Shown here: piece after piece, positions 50,119 through 63,329 of the stretch | Numbering within the stretch: the stretch's first letter is position 1 | Layout: each line of letters begins with the position of its first letter | NCBI GenBank assembly: GCA_029931535.1 | Contig: JAQPZY010001048.1 | Coordinates: forward strand, 890,001 to 954,000 | Reading direction: 5' to 3' | From: Margaritifera margaritifera | Lineage: Eukaryota > Mollusca > Bivalvia > Unionida > Margaritiferidae | DNA length: 64,000 nt | The notes under the pieces: model-generated | What the model saw: only the letters and a program-made list of their open reading frames with translations | Databases searched by the model: none | What the model was told of the DNA's origin: nothing | Made by a program: the position numbers and the translations under genes

Positions 50119-52097
50119 CAAATAGGTTAGAAAGTTATAACTCTTATCTCACACAATTTTTGTGCAGTAAGTACTTTAATTCTTTAATTCTGTTAAATTA
50201 TACAGCTATTCTGTCATATTGCTCATGTCTTCATTTTTGTTTATCATAAGTGTGTGAATATTGTCTTTATTTAGTCATTTCCTTGTTTGAGCTTCTACGC
50301 TTATTTCACAGATGGTACGACAATAAATTTTCACCACACCCCTCTGATAACATGATCAAGTAGAGGAGTGTGGTGAGCAAATTCCTGTTCCACTTCTTAT
50401 GCTAGAAAGAGAATAGTTTGTTTATCCCATCCGTATATTGTCTCTCGTCCTGTTCTGTCTGGTCACGTGAAAACAATACCTATCAGTATGATACGATGGT
50501 TTGGGACTTACAGCTAATACACTTAATATATTTAAGTATGTATTAATTGTCAGTGATACAGTGGAATACATGTATTCCTGATTATATGGCAGACACATAC
50601 TTGGAAGCATAATTGTTTATAACATGGATCTAGATGATGTATTTCTGGTATTGAGAGATCATCTTCATTCATCACGAATTACGCTAACGTATATTGAGTA
50701 ATTTCGAATATAAAGATTTTACATGCAGAGTTCAACAAAATGATATCGCGTGCAGGATATTTTTATATTGGGAATTTTCTATGTAGAGAAGTATTATACC
50801 AAAACCTTGTATGATGATTGATGAAATATACCTTAAGCAAGAGACACAGAATTACATGAAACAGCAAACCACAGCCAAAAACGTAAACATATTTGCTAGG
50901 ATCTTCAATACGAAACTAATACCATATATAATTCATGTTTCACTTTACAGGTACATGAAGCATAATATAAGAATACCATTTCCATATTCAAGAACAAGAA
51001 GAAATGCAAATACAATTAAGTATAGATTAAAAGGTCAACTATTTCAGAATTCAACAATATGTACAATAAAATAAAACACAGAAGCAGTTGTCAGAAAAGC
51101 TTAATGTAATATATACATACGAATTGATCACGGCACAGCTACAAAACGGATTACTATGGTTTCGATCTAATCATGTTCTCCATCATGGAAATATTTAACC
51201 TTTATCCTATCGACAAATCGTGTCACTTTTTGGAAGATTTCAACTAAAGCTACCCCAATACTGTCTCAACACTCAGTTTAGTGTTTGTGGTTATGTATAA
51301 TGTGCGTCTTAAATGTAAACATCTGTTATCCATCAGCAATTCATTGTCTATGCTGCACATTATCCGTGACAAATCAGACCCGTAGGAATGCTGAATTTAA
51401 CATAATTTGGCATAATACAAATATATCACTCAAGCGCAAATATATCATCCGGGTATGATTTTTGTCGTAAGTCGTTCTTTATTTAGTTTTCTATAAAAAA
51501 AAAAAACTACGCTTGGTGCGTGTCACGGAATTGTGTATACTGTATATCAATGTATATATGTGATCGAAAACGTACTCGGGTTTCATTGCCGCGTACAGCG
51601 TTACTCGAGGGTGGTTATTTTTTCGGCTCCAGTTATTTCGAAATACTAAGCGCGATTCAACCCATGCTGCATGTGCAAATTTCCTGCAGTGAAAACCCAA
51701 GCACCTCGAGTTCTCTAGCTGCGCATATTCATCACAGCTAGGGTACTTATAGAGCAAATTCTCTATGTACAAATTACAATACGACGAGTCTTGTCAGGAA
51801 GCTTACCACTTTACGGGAGCAATCTTCAGCTGTAGAGCTGCTTTTGTGGAGTCGCAGAACTCTGTTGGGTTCCTTGTGACGTGTACGCTGTGTCTGGTGA
51901 CGTTGGCTCGGAAGAGAGTACTGGTGTTCTCGATGTGAGGGACCAAGGCTTCGCGACAATCGGGTTTGTGTTGAATGAGAAGGCTCTCGAGGGATCCTTC
52001 AACAGACTGGGAGGGGCGGACCATGCGTGGTGGCTCCTTGACCATTGACTAGAGCGGTTGGAACCGGAAATACATCTTGGTCGTCAACTGGACGCAA

Positions 52098-52099
<2 letters not shown>

Positions 52100-52179
<80 letters not shown>
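52100..52179. repeat. (AT)n microsatellite
   Basis: Uninterrupted array of about 80 bases. Confidence 0.97.
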
Positions 52180-52182
<3 letters not shown>

Positions 52183-52232
52183 GTGTACCATGTTATTGTT
52201 ATTTTCACTATCGCTATCTGAGCAAATTACCG

Positions 52233-52358
52233 TGCATTCACATTTCAATATCGCTATATGAGTGATAGATTCATAATTTCATGCATTCACATTTCAATAT
52301 CGCTATATGAGTGATTCATAAATTCATGCATACATATTTCAATATCAGTAAACGAGTG
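52233..52358. repeat. Tandem repeat, three units of 45-50 bp
   Basis: Each unit starts 'gcattcacatttcaatatc' (third unit 'gcatacatatttcaatatc') and continues with 'gctatatgagtgat'. The third is the most diverged, and the tgat-rich sequence that follows to about 52440 may be further decayed units. Confidence 0.85.
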
Positions 52359-52957
52359 GTAAATTGATGAGTTGATATGGTGATAGATTGATGAATTGAT
52401 GAGTTTGATAGATTGATGAATAAATGAGTGATATATTGATAAGTGCATAAATCACATGCTTTGGTGTAACTTGGTGCTTAATAAGACCTTGTTTGCATTA
52501 GGGTGTAGATCATATACTTCGATTTGTTGATTGGTGATAGGACGTTATTCACGTTTGTTTAATTTCCATTCGTTAATTCATCTTTGATTTTTTCTCGCTG
52601 AGTTATTCGTTGTCGATAGTTCCATGTTAGGGACTATATCTTTTTCCTTATATCTTTTTGTTGCAATGGTGTCAGATTCGTTCATCTTTAAATTGCGTTT
52701 ACAAATAAACATCTCATTAACGCAGTTGCTTTCGGTGTCTTCACTAATCCAATCCCAACCCAGTTTCATCCTGTTACAGTGCGTTAAACTTACTCAGTGT
52801 AGACGTACAATTTGGATGTGCACATTTTCAAACTTTCGAATAATTTTAAAACCATTTAATCCCTTGGAATATCAAATGGACAATTTAAGTTCAGCTATAG
52901 ATAAAAAAAGTAACTAAAGCCAGTAAAGAAATGTGCATCAATTTGAAGAATTAATAG

Positions 52958-52966
<9 letters not shown>

Positions 52967-53054
<88 letters not shown>
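52967..53054. repeat. (AT)n microsatellite
   Basis: Array of about 88 bases preceded by a short (GT)n; it corresponds to 9677-9763 in the left copy. Confidence 0.97.
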
Positions 53055-53055
<1 letters not shown>

Positions 53056-56000
53056 TCCACGTGTGCTGTAATCCAGATCTTTGTATCACATGTTGGCTTC
53101 ATTGCTAGTTTTAAAAGTATGAAATAAGGGTACAATTTTCTGCCAATAAATGGTGTAGTTTGGAATGATGTGCCCATAATTTAGTTATTAAAGGGCATTA
53201 ATATCGAGAAATTAATGTAAGTATTTCCCTTTTAAGCAAACATTATACCGGTGGAAGTTGTGAAATAGAGAATTCCAAGCAGAGATCCCCGAAACGCAGC
53301 TTCTTGTTGCACATCTGAAGATAAAATCTAATTCAAATTTTACATTCTATGTATGTCTGATTTTCTGTCATGAAAGTATCATTGAGATGACGCCAATTCA
53401 TATATATGCATACATGATTGCATTTTCCCCAGTACCTTAGTACAACGGAAGAATGCCTCCAATTAGAAAGAAACATTATTTTATATGTTATTTCTGTGTT
53501 TACAGTTTTGGTCTCTCTAACTGTTGTAGCATCATATTCCTAACTCAAAATTTCAAAGAATTATAAGCACCCGGGAAGCCCTTAACTAGTTCAATTTTGA
53601 TGAAGATGACCAGTAAGAAGTAGTCGAGCAGGTTTTGACAATGTGATCCTTCACCAGCTTGTCTAGGCCAATCGGAACACTCTCGGACCTTTCTGGCAGT
53701 GATCAGAGAAGCACCTTGGAAATACTACAGTAGCTACCATTGAATATACGTGTACCTTGTTTACCAAATGACGTTATGTGCACAGATCACACACAATCAT
53801 AGCGTTCATTACGGGCGACTTGACTGAGATTACTTATATTTGGCCGAAATATACCCAAGTTTCTTGTTCCAAACTGGAACGTACTCGAGAACTTTTCTTT
53901 TAATTGTAAAAAATAATTCCATAATGGTACCATGATGTGTTTGTCATGGTTATGTTTTGCATTTAGCGTGTGACTGAGATTTTTGCCATTGTCCCGCGAT
54001 TCCTCTCTTTCTACGTCGTATTATCCGTGTATATCTCAGATAGAATTTTGAATAAAATCCACGAAGAGTTCCAAGTGGAGGCTAGACTGTTGGCGGCATG
54101 TGCTCCAGTGTGTAACGTTGCAAGCATGTCCATGGTAAGTACATTTATTTCAATTTTTAAAACTTTCTTACAATAATTGATGTTTGTACCTTTCAACCAT
54201 TTGGCTGTACAAATAATTTAAAGTAGTCTGAACTGATGACTATTACATTAAATGTCTGCTATGGATGTATTTAAGCCAAGCACATACTTTTTTTCTCAAA
54301 GTGGCTGCATGTTAAGGGCTCCTATTTTCAAATGTGTGTGCATTATAAATCCAGTAATAATCCAGTAAGATCTAGTTCCATTCTTGACTTAAAAATTAGT
54401 TGGATTCTGAGGTTTGGATAAAACAAATCAAACTTTCGGAGTCAGCATTTTCATCCTTGTGTCATTCATCGTAAAGTTTGTATTTGGTCAAGGCGTTAGG
54501 ACACGGCTTGAAGCTACTCACTATCATTTGTTGTTAGTCGTAGAGTCGGCGTCGCCCTCAGTCTCGATTGTGTCAACTGTACCTGTAAGTATTCACTTCA
54601 CCCACTGTTTCATTGATAGGTCAGACATTTTCTTTAAGCATTCTATGGTATCAAAAGGGCGCTGAGGCCACACATTTTCCAGATTTCGTGTGTGTATCGG
54701 CAAACTTCAGTAGGTGAGTTCAGTTGCCTTCCCTGACTAGTCAATTGTGTAATTTGATATTGCTTTTCTATTTATAATGTTGTGCATTTGTGGAGTAAGT
54801 CAAATGATCGAGAATACTTCATATACTTCGGAATCGCCCAACGCAATATGAATTCTAAAATTGCTGGATATAATAGGATTTCTCAAACAGTGCAGAGCGA
54901 TTCCGCAATCGTCCCTGCCTGAGTTGAGAATCATAACCATTTGGAAATTCTGAAAATGCGCAAGTAATCATTTCTGCCAGATACCGGAGTTTGGCCAGTT
55001 GTGCAATTAATTGTTTATGGATATAAAAGCAAATATGTATGTAGGAAATAAATGAAAGAATGGATAACTACCATTTTAATCGAAATTAGCTCACATTTTA
55101 GGTGCACATTTTTGAATAGCTATGTCAAATCAGAACAAAAAATATGATTCATTTGACCTCATAAGTTTTCAACAATTTCATAGCAAAATAACTGTATCCA
55201 CCAAAGCCCCAAATTTACACATGAATTCAAGGCCAGTTTTGAAGCAAGCTGACATACATGCGGGTCCTTTCTCAAGTGATAATTTTGACAAACATCATGT
55301 ACTAAAGAGCGTGATGTATTTTAAAATTGTTGCAATCAAGACCGTTTTATGGATATTCTACTTGCATTTAGCCCAACGTGTCCGCTGCTACAAGTGACTA
55401 TCCTGCTATTGGTATTTGCGTATATTGATACTGTTTGATAACTAGGGAAAGTGTAAATGCCTCACATTAATGGCAAGATCATCACAAGCCGGAGACACCT
55501 CATTCACAAAGTTTAATATATTTAAACTTTTAATTATTAAACAATAAGAGCTGGCAAAATCACACGATAACCTAAAATTAAGAATATGACAGGGGTCAAC
55601 TTTCAAAACTATAACCTGCTACCTTAAACATTTTACAAAAACAATAGTTTCTGTGAAAAGGTTTTGTACATATTTAGATTATATATATTCAAATGCTCTA
55701 AAAGAAATCAAATTGTATGCTAAACTATTAATCTTATAACTCTTTTTTAAAAGTTACTGCTTTGTGGCCGAAAACAGTGAATTGTATATAGTGTGTACTA
55801 TGATAATGGTATTCGTTAAAAGATTTAAAATTGTGTGCAAAAAGGTAATACTTTGGAGCCTTACTTTACGATCATAGTGTCACTACATTACCAAATATGA
55901 TTTTCAAATTTTTTTCAATACTTTTTGAATGCTTAGATTCGATTTTGGAGTTGCAAATTGTAAATGAATGCAAGATGCTGTTGCTCATGGTAAAACTTCT

Positions 56001-58602
56001 TTATTCTGTAACCAATTATTTCTTAGAACCTTACCAGCAACAAGGCATGAACAAAAAAGCTTCCGTTGGTATTCTGAACATCTACTTCCGTTTTACATAA
56101 TAAGATTTACCAATATGTTGCATGGTTATTTTGTTCAGAGGAACCTGCTTTTTACTTTTTACGATCTCTATTTTCTGCGTTTTTCTTCATCTAGGAATTT
56201 AGACAAGAAACACAAAAATGACTCTTTCTTCTTTGCATGACAATTAGTGGCCTTATACTGCACAAAATCCGTCACTTTTACTTTAATTAACCATGGAACA
56301 GCAGAGTTCTATATTATTGACTGGTCGGTTTGTTCAAGAATAACGTCACGCATACCATCAATAGACCCTTAGTCAAGAGAGGTAGTGCAGTCGATAATTT
56401 TTAACAATCAAACTCTTTATTAATTTTAAGGGTAAATATTGGGAATTTGGAGTAAACGCTATCAGAGAAACGGATTGTTAATCTATACATAATGTTCTAC
56501 AAAAAGTATGAAATATGTTTATTTTGAAGATTTTCTCCACATTTGACTTTTAAATTGGTATGTCAGGTAAGTCGAATAGCCAAGCCTATATATACATGAG
56601 AATAATTTAGTTCTCCATCCGAACGTCAGTGTGTTACTTCATTCAATCAGGTGTCATTTCGAGGGTGTATTTTCATCAAAATGGCAAAACTTGCTTCAAA
56701 AAATAGTTATACTCTGCGCCTTGATGCGGTGCAGTAATGTTTCAAACATTGCCAATAATGTACTAGTTTTCTTATTAAATTATTCTTTAATTTACAAATG
56801 TTCTTGCTAACTCATGACGTTAAATGTATTGAACGTCGATGCACAAAATGAATCCGTCTTTTGCATAGGTATAATAAGAAGTAATCAGTCATATAAAATG
56901 TACTTCAGTGTGCCTATGAGTGATATCGATCGATAGATAAGAGGCCAATGTCAGTATAAGAAGGAAGTGAATTAGGTTCAACATTATATGACTCAAGCGT
57001 CTGGCTGTTTATTGTATAATATATAAAACACTAATGATAACAGTGACCACGTTTTGGCAGGCGTATTTCCACTTACAAATGGATTACATACATCATTGGC
57101 AAATATTTAACAACCATGTAAATAGGTAAGTCCTTGGAATAAGCAGTCTTCAAAACAATGAAACTTAAATCACGTTTAACCGTTTCAAACATGCTACAAC
57201 ACAATAAAGACACAATTATGTGAAGATAGGTCTCAGCGTGTATTTACAAGTAGATGTTTAAGGCCAACTTTAAATCCAGCCTATCCAATCCAGGGCCGTC
57301 CAAATTATCATATCCCTTCAAAGTGTTATATTGCACCAGCCAGCGCCGCTCACCCCCCCCCCCCCAAACACACAAACATTTTGCCAGGATCTAAAGGACC
57401 TCTCTTATAGAAACTTCTGAACCATGAATCCTGCAACAGCGTATTTATCATTGCATAATACATGTGTGCCTCAGAGACAAATGCATATTGATTTTAGATT
57501 AAATAAAGGTATGACTCTGTCATTAAATGTTTCCCAAACAAAACAAGGAAGTCTTTCGTGAAATATGAATTTCTATATCCTTTGTCCAATCTGTATTGAT
57601 ATATACATAACTCACTTTAGCAATGGAATTTACCTGTTTATACATATTTTCCAATTACTTCCAGAAAGAATACCATATTCAAACTCAGTCTCCTAAGCCA
57701 ACAAGGAAGACGAATTTCGCACTATTGACTACACAGTTATGCGATTAATAATTTTCTTGTCAACTTTTAACAATAGAGTTTTCTTCTTATTAGAACAAGT
57801 ACAAACGCAATGAGTTTTGCAGAACCTGTATAATCTTTAGCTTAGTTATAAATCAATAGTCAATAGTCTTTCAATTAATGAATGCAGTATAATGAACCGA
57901 CTACTCTCTACCTGCCGATAGTTCGCATTCCCTTGCGTATGTTTACGAATGTAAATGAAGGAAGATTGGAAAACGAAACTGGGTAATTTGTCAACTCCAT
58001 GTATGCACAGAGATATAAACACAACATCGTGATTATTAATTGCGTACTCGTTGCACTTTAGTATGCGCGTGGGCCCATAAGAGGTCTTTTTGTTCAATCT
58101 TAAACAGTGAACGAGGTGTGAAACTCTTATCAGCGACAATGATTAATGTAAATATTTTAAACGTGGACATAATTATCTTTAAGAGAGATAATATATAGTG
58201 AACCTTTAAAATCTCCAACTGTTTGCATTTTAGAGGCGCTAGTTAAAGACTCCTTTAGTCCGTGACTTTAATTTTAAAAAAAAAACATGTGAGGTCTCAC
58301 TGTATAGTCTCGTATTTTGACACCCCCTAATGTTTAAGGTAGAGGGCTTGAACCTGAGAAGCATGAGCCTTGTGTTGATCGATTCACACTGGAACTAAAT
58401 CTGCAATCTGGTTTACGTTTACTTTGAATTAGGCTTCAAAATGGGTTGGCTTGATTGGTGACTGCTTGTCAAAGTTAGACTAGCATTGGAGATCAAATGC
58501 GTAACTTGGCCTGCAAATGAACAGCCAACTTGGTTTACGTATTTAAGTATGTCTGCTACAGCGGCAAATATCTCAAAATGTTCAAGGGGCGAGTAGAAAT
58601 AT

Positions 58603-59334
58603 GCAAATTTGTTATAATACCAGTGAACTTTAAAGATGCACAAGACCCATACTGATTGTTTGAGCCGCTTTGTCACAGAAAAATATTAAAAACAGCTCTT
58701 TACAATCACAAATGAACGTAAAAAGCCCTCTTTGGGGGTAGGTGTTAGTTCAATGTAAAAACTATCAGTTGTACAAGGAATTAACCTAAATACTTGAATT
58801 AAAATCGGACGAGCATGCTTTGGTTAGTTTTTATTTGTATCTTTAATGTAGAATTGCTTTCATTTTTCCGCAATCGGTTTTAGTCCGATGAAAATTCACC
58901 AAAACAATTGTCCAGTGAGACTTTAGGAAATTGTGTCACTTTTTCAATCTTCTCAAATCTCATTCACTGTACCAAAAGTCATGTCTAAAGGTTTATTAGA
59001 AGCATGTCGATTTGTTATAATACCAGTGAACTTAAAGATGCATAAAGGCCCATATTTATTGTTTGTGCCGCCTTGTCACGATCAAATATTCAAAATAACT
59101 CTTTAATGACAAAAATGAACGTAAAAAAGGGATTGTGGGTAGTGTTGGTTCAGTGTAAAAGCTATCAGTTCCACAAGGAATTGACCTGAATAATTCAATT
59201 ACAATATGACAATCATGCTTTCCGCAAAAATCACTGGTTAGTTTTTATGTGTATCTTTAATGTAGAATTATTCTCATTTTTCTGCAATCTGTGTAGTCCG
59301 ATGAAAATTCACCAAAACAACTGTCCGGTGATAC
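58603..59334. repeat. Tandem duplication, two ~325-bp units 402 bp apart
   Basis: 58603-58922 and 59005-59334 align throughout. Shared blocks include 'ttgttataataccagtgaac', 'aatgaacgtaaaa', 'aactatcagtt/agctatcagtt', 'gtatctttaatgtagaatt' and 'gtccgatgaaaattcacc'. A spacer of about 80 bases separates them. Neither unit is found in the left copy of block D. Confidence 0.92.
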
Positions 59335-59446
59335 AGTATGTGTAAATTCCTTGATACTAAGAATTCAGAACTACGTCGAAATATGGATAGGGAAACGGAA
59401 CTAAAGCCTCATTGTATCAAAATCTAGGTATACTTTTCTTGTTCCC

Positions 59447-59447
<1 letters not shown>

Positions 59448-59517
<70 letters not shown>
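59448..59517. repeat. (AT)n microsatellite
   Basis: Uninterrupted AT array of about 70 bases. Confidence 0.97.
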
Positions 59518-59520
<3 letters not shown>

Positions 59521-59604
59521 TCCTTTGAGAACTGTCACATCGCATAATTTAAGCTGACGAAAAAAGGAGAAATACAATAGTACTATCTAACAAACCGATG
59601 ACGC

Positions 59605-59623
59605 TGATGATGATGATGATATA

Positions 59624-59692
<69 letters not shown>
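59605..59692. repeat. Compound microsatellite (GAT)n-(GT)n-(AT)n
   Basis: GAT units at 59605-59620, a short GT run at about 59624-59633, then an AT array to 59692. Confidence 0.95.
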
Positions 59693-59694
<2 letters not shown>

Positions 59695-59770
59695 TTAGTA
59701 TAACTTAGGAATCACAGTAAATAAAAACGAAAGAAGGCACTTTGCTTTGTTCTATGTTGTTTTTTGTTGG

Positions 59771-59771
59771 T

Positions 59772-59802
<31 letters not shown>
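59771..59802. repeat. Poly-T / poly-G homopolymers
   Basis: Eleven T residues followed by twenty-one G residues (59782-59802); complementary counterpart of the C tract at 28325-28335. Confidence 0.95.
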
Positions 59803-59803
<1 letters not shown>

Positions 59804-61286
59804 GTACAATATAATACTCTTTACCAAAAGAAAGACCAGGATATACAGTCGGTAAGCTCTGCGTTACATATGCAGTCCGACATGAACAAATACATGTTTA
59901 ATAATTAGTATATATCTGTCGTTTTATTTTCAATTTAGTAAAAAGGCCCCAAAAATAATTCCAAATTAAGATATGTCATATACTAATTACAATTATATAT
60001 GCCATATTCTGTATATATTAAAATAATTATCACAAAATTGAACATTTTCATTTTCCGCTCTTCCCTATGTGTGTTGAAGCTTTCAGAATAAAGCTAACTT
60101 TCTTGTAAAGAAAAACGTATTGAGTTAATCGCATGGTATGATTTTGTGGCTCTCCTAATGAATAATTGCAAATAAAATTGGAATAAAATGCACGACAGCG
60201 ACACCACCATCCGCATCTGTTATAACGAAGATGTTGTCATGGACCCAATCAGCCTGACACCGCTACCCCCGAAACAACCATATGAACACAGTGTATGTTT
60301 ATCATTTGGTGCCCATACAGAATTGTGTGTCGATATTGTTTTAATACTATTGTAAATCAAGAACAACAGGGTTATACGCCCTCTATCTACACTGGACAAT
60401 CAGTATGACTTGCTTAAGATAAAAATAGTGTTAAATAGCTGAATAAAATCACGCTTGTTGTGCTGGTTAAACTTGATTTAGGGTGTAATGCAACTTGAAA
60501 AAAATGCTCTCGGAAGAGCGACTATATCAGATATATTTAAAGTTACTTCACAAAGGTCCACTCTATATCATCTTAATTGATTTTTACTAATAGATATGAC
60601 ATTCAAATTATACGCATCCCATTCAGTGACTATCAATATTAGCGACTGTCGTGTATTGAATGCTTATTCTCCACGGATCAAGAAAAGACATCAACTAAAT
60701 GTATCTCACATTTGGATGAGTGTTTTGACACATGGAACTTTTCTGTGATGTGACAAGAGAAAAATAGTTTCAAGGGTTCCTTCACTATTCCCGAACTTGC
60801 AAGTTGTGACTAAAAAAATTCACTTCGTTGTTTGTTCTATATCCAACTGCACTCGTGGAAACAGAAATGTGTTATTCTCCAGAACTGTACACTAGTTTAC
60901 GTTTCTATGCCGACTAACTTGCATTACGGTACACGAACCTTTGTTTAGAAGTTTGAGGAGTTGTTGTTACAATTTTCCGTTATACTGTGTTCTAAACAAA
61001 ATAACCACGCCCTCATGAACTCATGAGAAAAAATTTGCTTACGTTAGTATACTGTAAACCTACTTACGTTTACCACAAGAAGAGATAGCAAGATGCTGCA
61101 TCTTGCGTCGTTATTTTAAAGGAACCAGCGTTAACTTTTTTTCAAGTCTGCCATTCAGTTACAGACACGATATAATGAGAATGATATGTTTCTACACACA
61201 ATTAACTCAGACTTTTAACGGTTGAAAGTTCTCGTGTTTAGCACGAATACACCGTACAAACGATCATACAACTCTGGTTCAAAAAT

Positions 61287-61476
61287 ACATGGCCATGATC
61301 GCGACCGCTTAATATGCAAGTGCAACGAGCTGAATGGAATACGACCCTCTCACTGGTCGACCGAAAATGACATACAACGCCTACTGATTATCTGATTTTC
61401 AGTTAACCAGTAAGGGGACAGAATTCCATTCGGTGTGTTGTACCTACATATTAAGCGGGCGCGATCATGGCCATGT
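61287..61476. mobile_element. Hairpin MITE-like foldback element with 82-bp arms
   Basis: Arms 61287-61368 and 61395-61476 are imperfect inverted repeats around a 26-base loop. The outermost 17 bases (acatggccatgatcgcg and complement) are perfectly paired and themselves begin with the palindrome catggccatg. The interior is more diverged. There is no coding capacity, as expected of a non-autonomous foldback element. Confidence 0.85.
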
Positions 61477-61747
61477 CGACCCGTAGCGTGGGCAAATGGT
61501 CTGGCATTCCTAAAAGGTGTGGTAGTAAGTCAAACTTTGTGTATGCATACAAAGTCGAATGCCTGAGCTAAATACCGATACCAAATTTTTTACGCCACGA
61601 TAAGTGTAGCTTGAAATATCAGCGTTGATTCTTAAATAGGTCGCGCGAGAAAGGAGAGAAGTGTCCTCGCTTGTAGTATTTATATAGTACATGTATGACC
61701 GATGGGTAAATTGTAAGCAGCAATACGAGCCCATGTGCATTACTACT

Positions 61748-62025
61748 ACATGGTACATGTAGGTGATGTCAGGGAATCCTACACTTACAATACACCACGC
61801 AGAGTAAAGTCACATTACTACAGCGTGGTACATGTAGGTGATATCAGGGAACCCTACAATTACAGTACACCAGGCAGGGTAACACACACTACTACATGTA
61901 GGTGATGTCAGGGAACCCTTCGATTACAGTACAAGCGGCAGAGCAAAATCACATTCATACCACATGGCACATGTGGGCGATGTCAGGGAATCATACAATT
62001 ACAGTACACCAGGCAAGGCAAAGTG
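61748..62025. repeat. Tandem repeat, four units of about 75 bp
   Basis: The 'acatgtaggtgatgtcaggga' motif recurs at 61755, 61830, 61894 and 61969 (last one acatgtgggcgat), each followed by 'a.cctacaattacagtacacca.gcag.g' type sequence. The third unit is about 11 bases shorter. Confidence 0.92.
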
Positions 62026-62209
62026 TGTTCAAATGTATCTCGTAAAGCTCCCCAGTCAGGTCAAAGCTCTATAATACGCGTCATTCTGCATAACAGACAT
62101 GTATACTGTACTGTATATTTCACACATGTGTCTTTCTTCATGCATCATTTTTACATTTATCAGACCTACTATAGGTCATATTGTAACAATAAACAACGGA
62201 ATTTTACAA

Positions 62210-62213
<4 letters not shown>

Positions 62214-62281
<68 letters not shown>
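62214..62281. repeat. (AT)n followed by (GT)n
   Basis: AT array 62214-62245 running directly into a GT array 62246-62281. Confidence 0.97.
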
Positions 62282-62286
<5 letters not shown>

Positions 62287-63329
62287 GCTTGTACATGCAA
62301 TCATGCATAGAATAAAGGTCATTCTAGGACTGTCCCGTTTAATCACCACGTTCGTTTCAATTAACGAGAACGGTGTCTACTATATAGAATACACTGCCAT
62401 TCCTCCAGTTCTTAGTAGTTAGTAACAATAAGTGCACGAGTGATGATGGATCCTTATATTTGGCATATTCTAATGTTGAAACAGCAGGATGTCTCTATTC
62501 GTTGCACATCCTTATTCGGTGTTAACAGCGCTCGTGATGAATTTATCTACATCCAACTGAGGATGTGTAAATCAAATAATTTCCTGCTGTAGTTATAACA
62601 GAACATGGCATACTTGATGTGATCAATACTCTGTCCACCAATAAAGAATATGAAGTTTAAATAGTAAGCCACCAAATGCTTAACGATACAGCCCCTTTAA
62701 TGCAAAATGCACTATTTATTTTATCTAAATTATCACTTGTTAAAATGTTCTTGCAGACCGTATTGAAAAATTACAAGGTAATGTCAATATTCAAAAATAG
62801 GTTGCGCTAATGATTGTTCAAATTCCGGGCCTATTTCATTATTACGTTGAACTCCAAAGTAATAGAAATTATTTTTTTTTGTTTTTCCAATATGTGTACG
62901 ACCATTTAACACTCAAATAGTCTTATACATAAAGAGTTGAACAGTAGACAAGCCAATAAAGTTGCTTTAGTTCCAATTACTTTCAATATGTTAGACACAA
63001 ATTCGGAAAAGCAGTATTTTCCCTTTCTGTGTATTTGTTTTGGGGTTATAGTTTGCCACGGAATTGTGCACCATGTTGTAGTTGCGTTTAATTTCAGAAT
63101 ACATAATATGTCCAATGTTGCCAGCTTTGTAATTAAGTATGGTTTAGTCCTATCGAAGTATCATGATGACGTATATCTGTACTCAGTTATTTGCCTGACT
63201 TCGTGTGACCCATGTCAGCATGTTGTCAGTAGTATTAACCTACTTCTCACGTGTTTTTCTTTTGTATTTCGTGCCATATGCGAGTATAAATGAATTAACT
63301 CTTTTCCAGTGTTGGTATATGCCTTGAAG

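Larger units (their letters stand above)
51310..52960. other. 1.65 kb segment specific to the inverted copy
   Basis: The left copy has only an (AT)n array at this point (between 9770 and 9677). The segment includes a relatively GC-rich stretch at 51490-52060. Within it, a minus-strand open frame (51803-52045, MVKEPPRMVRPSQSVEG at its start) runs up to a good donor-like 'ggtaagc', so it could be an exon or a mobile-element fragment; no family is recognised. It also holds an (AT)n array (52100-52179), and a small tandem repeat with units starting at about 52233, 52283 and 52328. Confidence 0.5.
47661..55080. repeat. Segmental duplication, inverted copy (TLR 3' flank block)
   Basis: Complement of 7601-12790 (anchors listed there). 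It is longer than the left copy because of two copy-specific segments, about 50620-51190 and 51310-52960. No protein-coding gene is recognised. The block ends at about 55080, exactly where the sequence next to the TLR should begin, and is joined there to the complement of block D instead. Confidence 0.87.
55100..60480. repeat. Block D, inverted copy
   Basis: Complement of 27641-31010 (anchors listed there), about 2 kb longer because of copy-specific segments. The largest is about 58220-59340, which contains a tandem duplication. Another lies at about 56250-57000. Open frames such as 55968-56240 and 57846-58139 are not conserved in the left copy and show no recognised domain. Confidence 0.87.
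60481..63329. other. Non-coding DNA between two parts of the inverted block D
   Basis: No supported gene, and no clear match to the left counterpart region 22641-27640. It contains a hairpin element, a four-unit tandem repeat and a microsatellite (listed separately). A 118-codon open frame at 62937-63293 starts at TTG and shows no recognised domain; it is probably chance. Confidence 0.4.

Noticed and set aside
62937..63293. 118-codon open frame
   Set aside because: Starts at TTG, no domain recognised, no counterpart in the left block.
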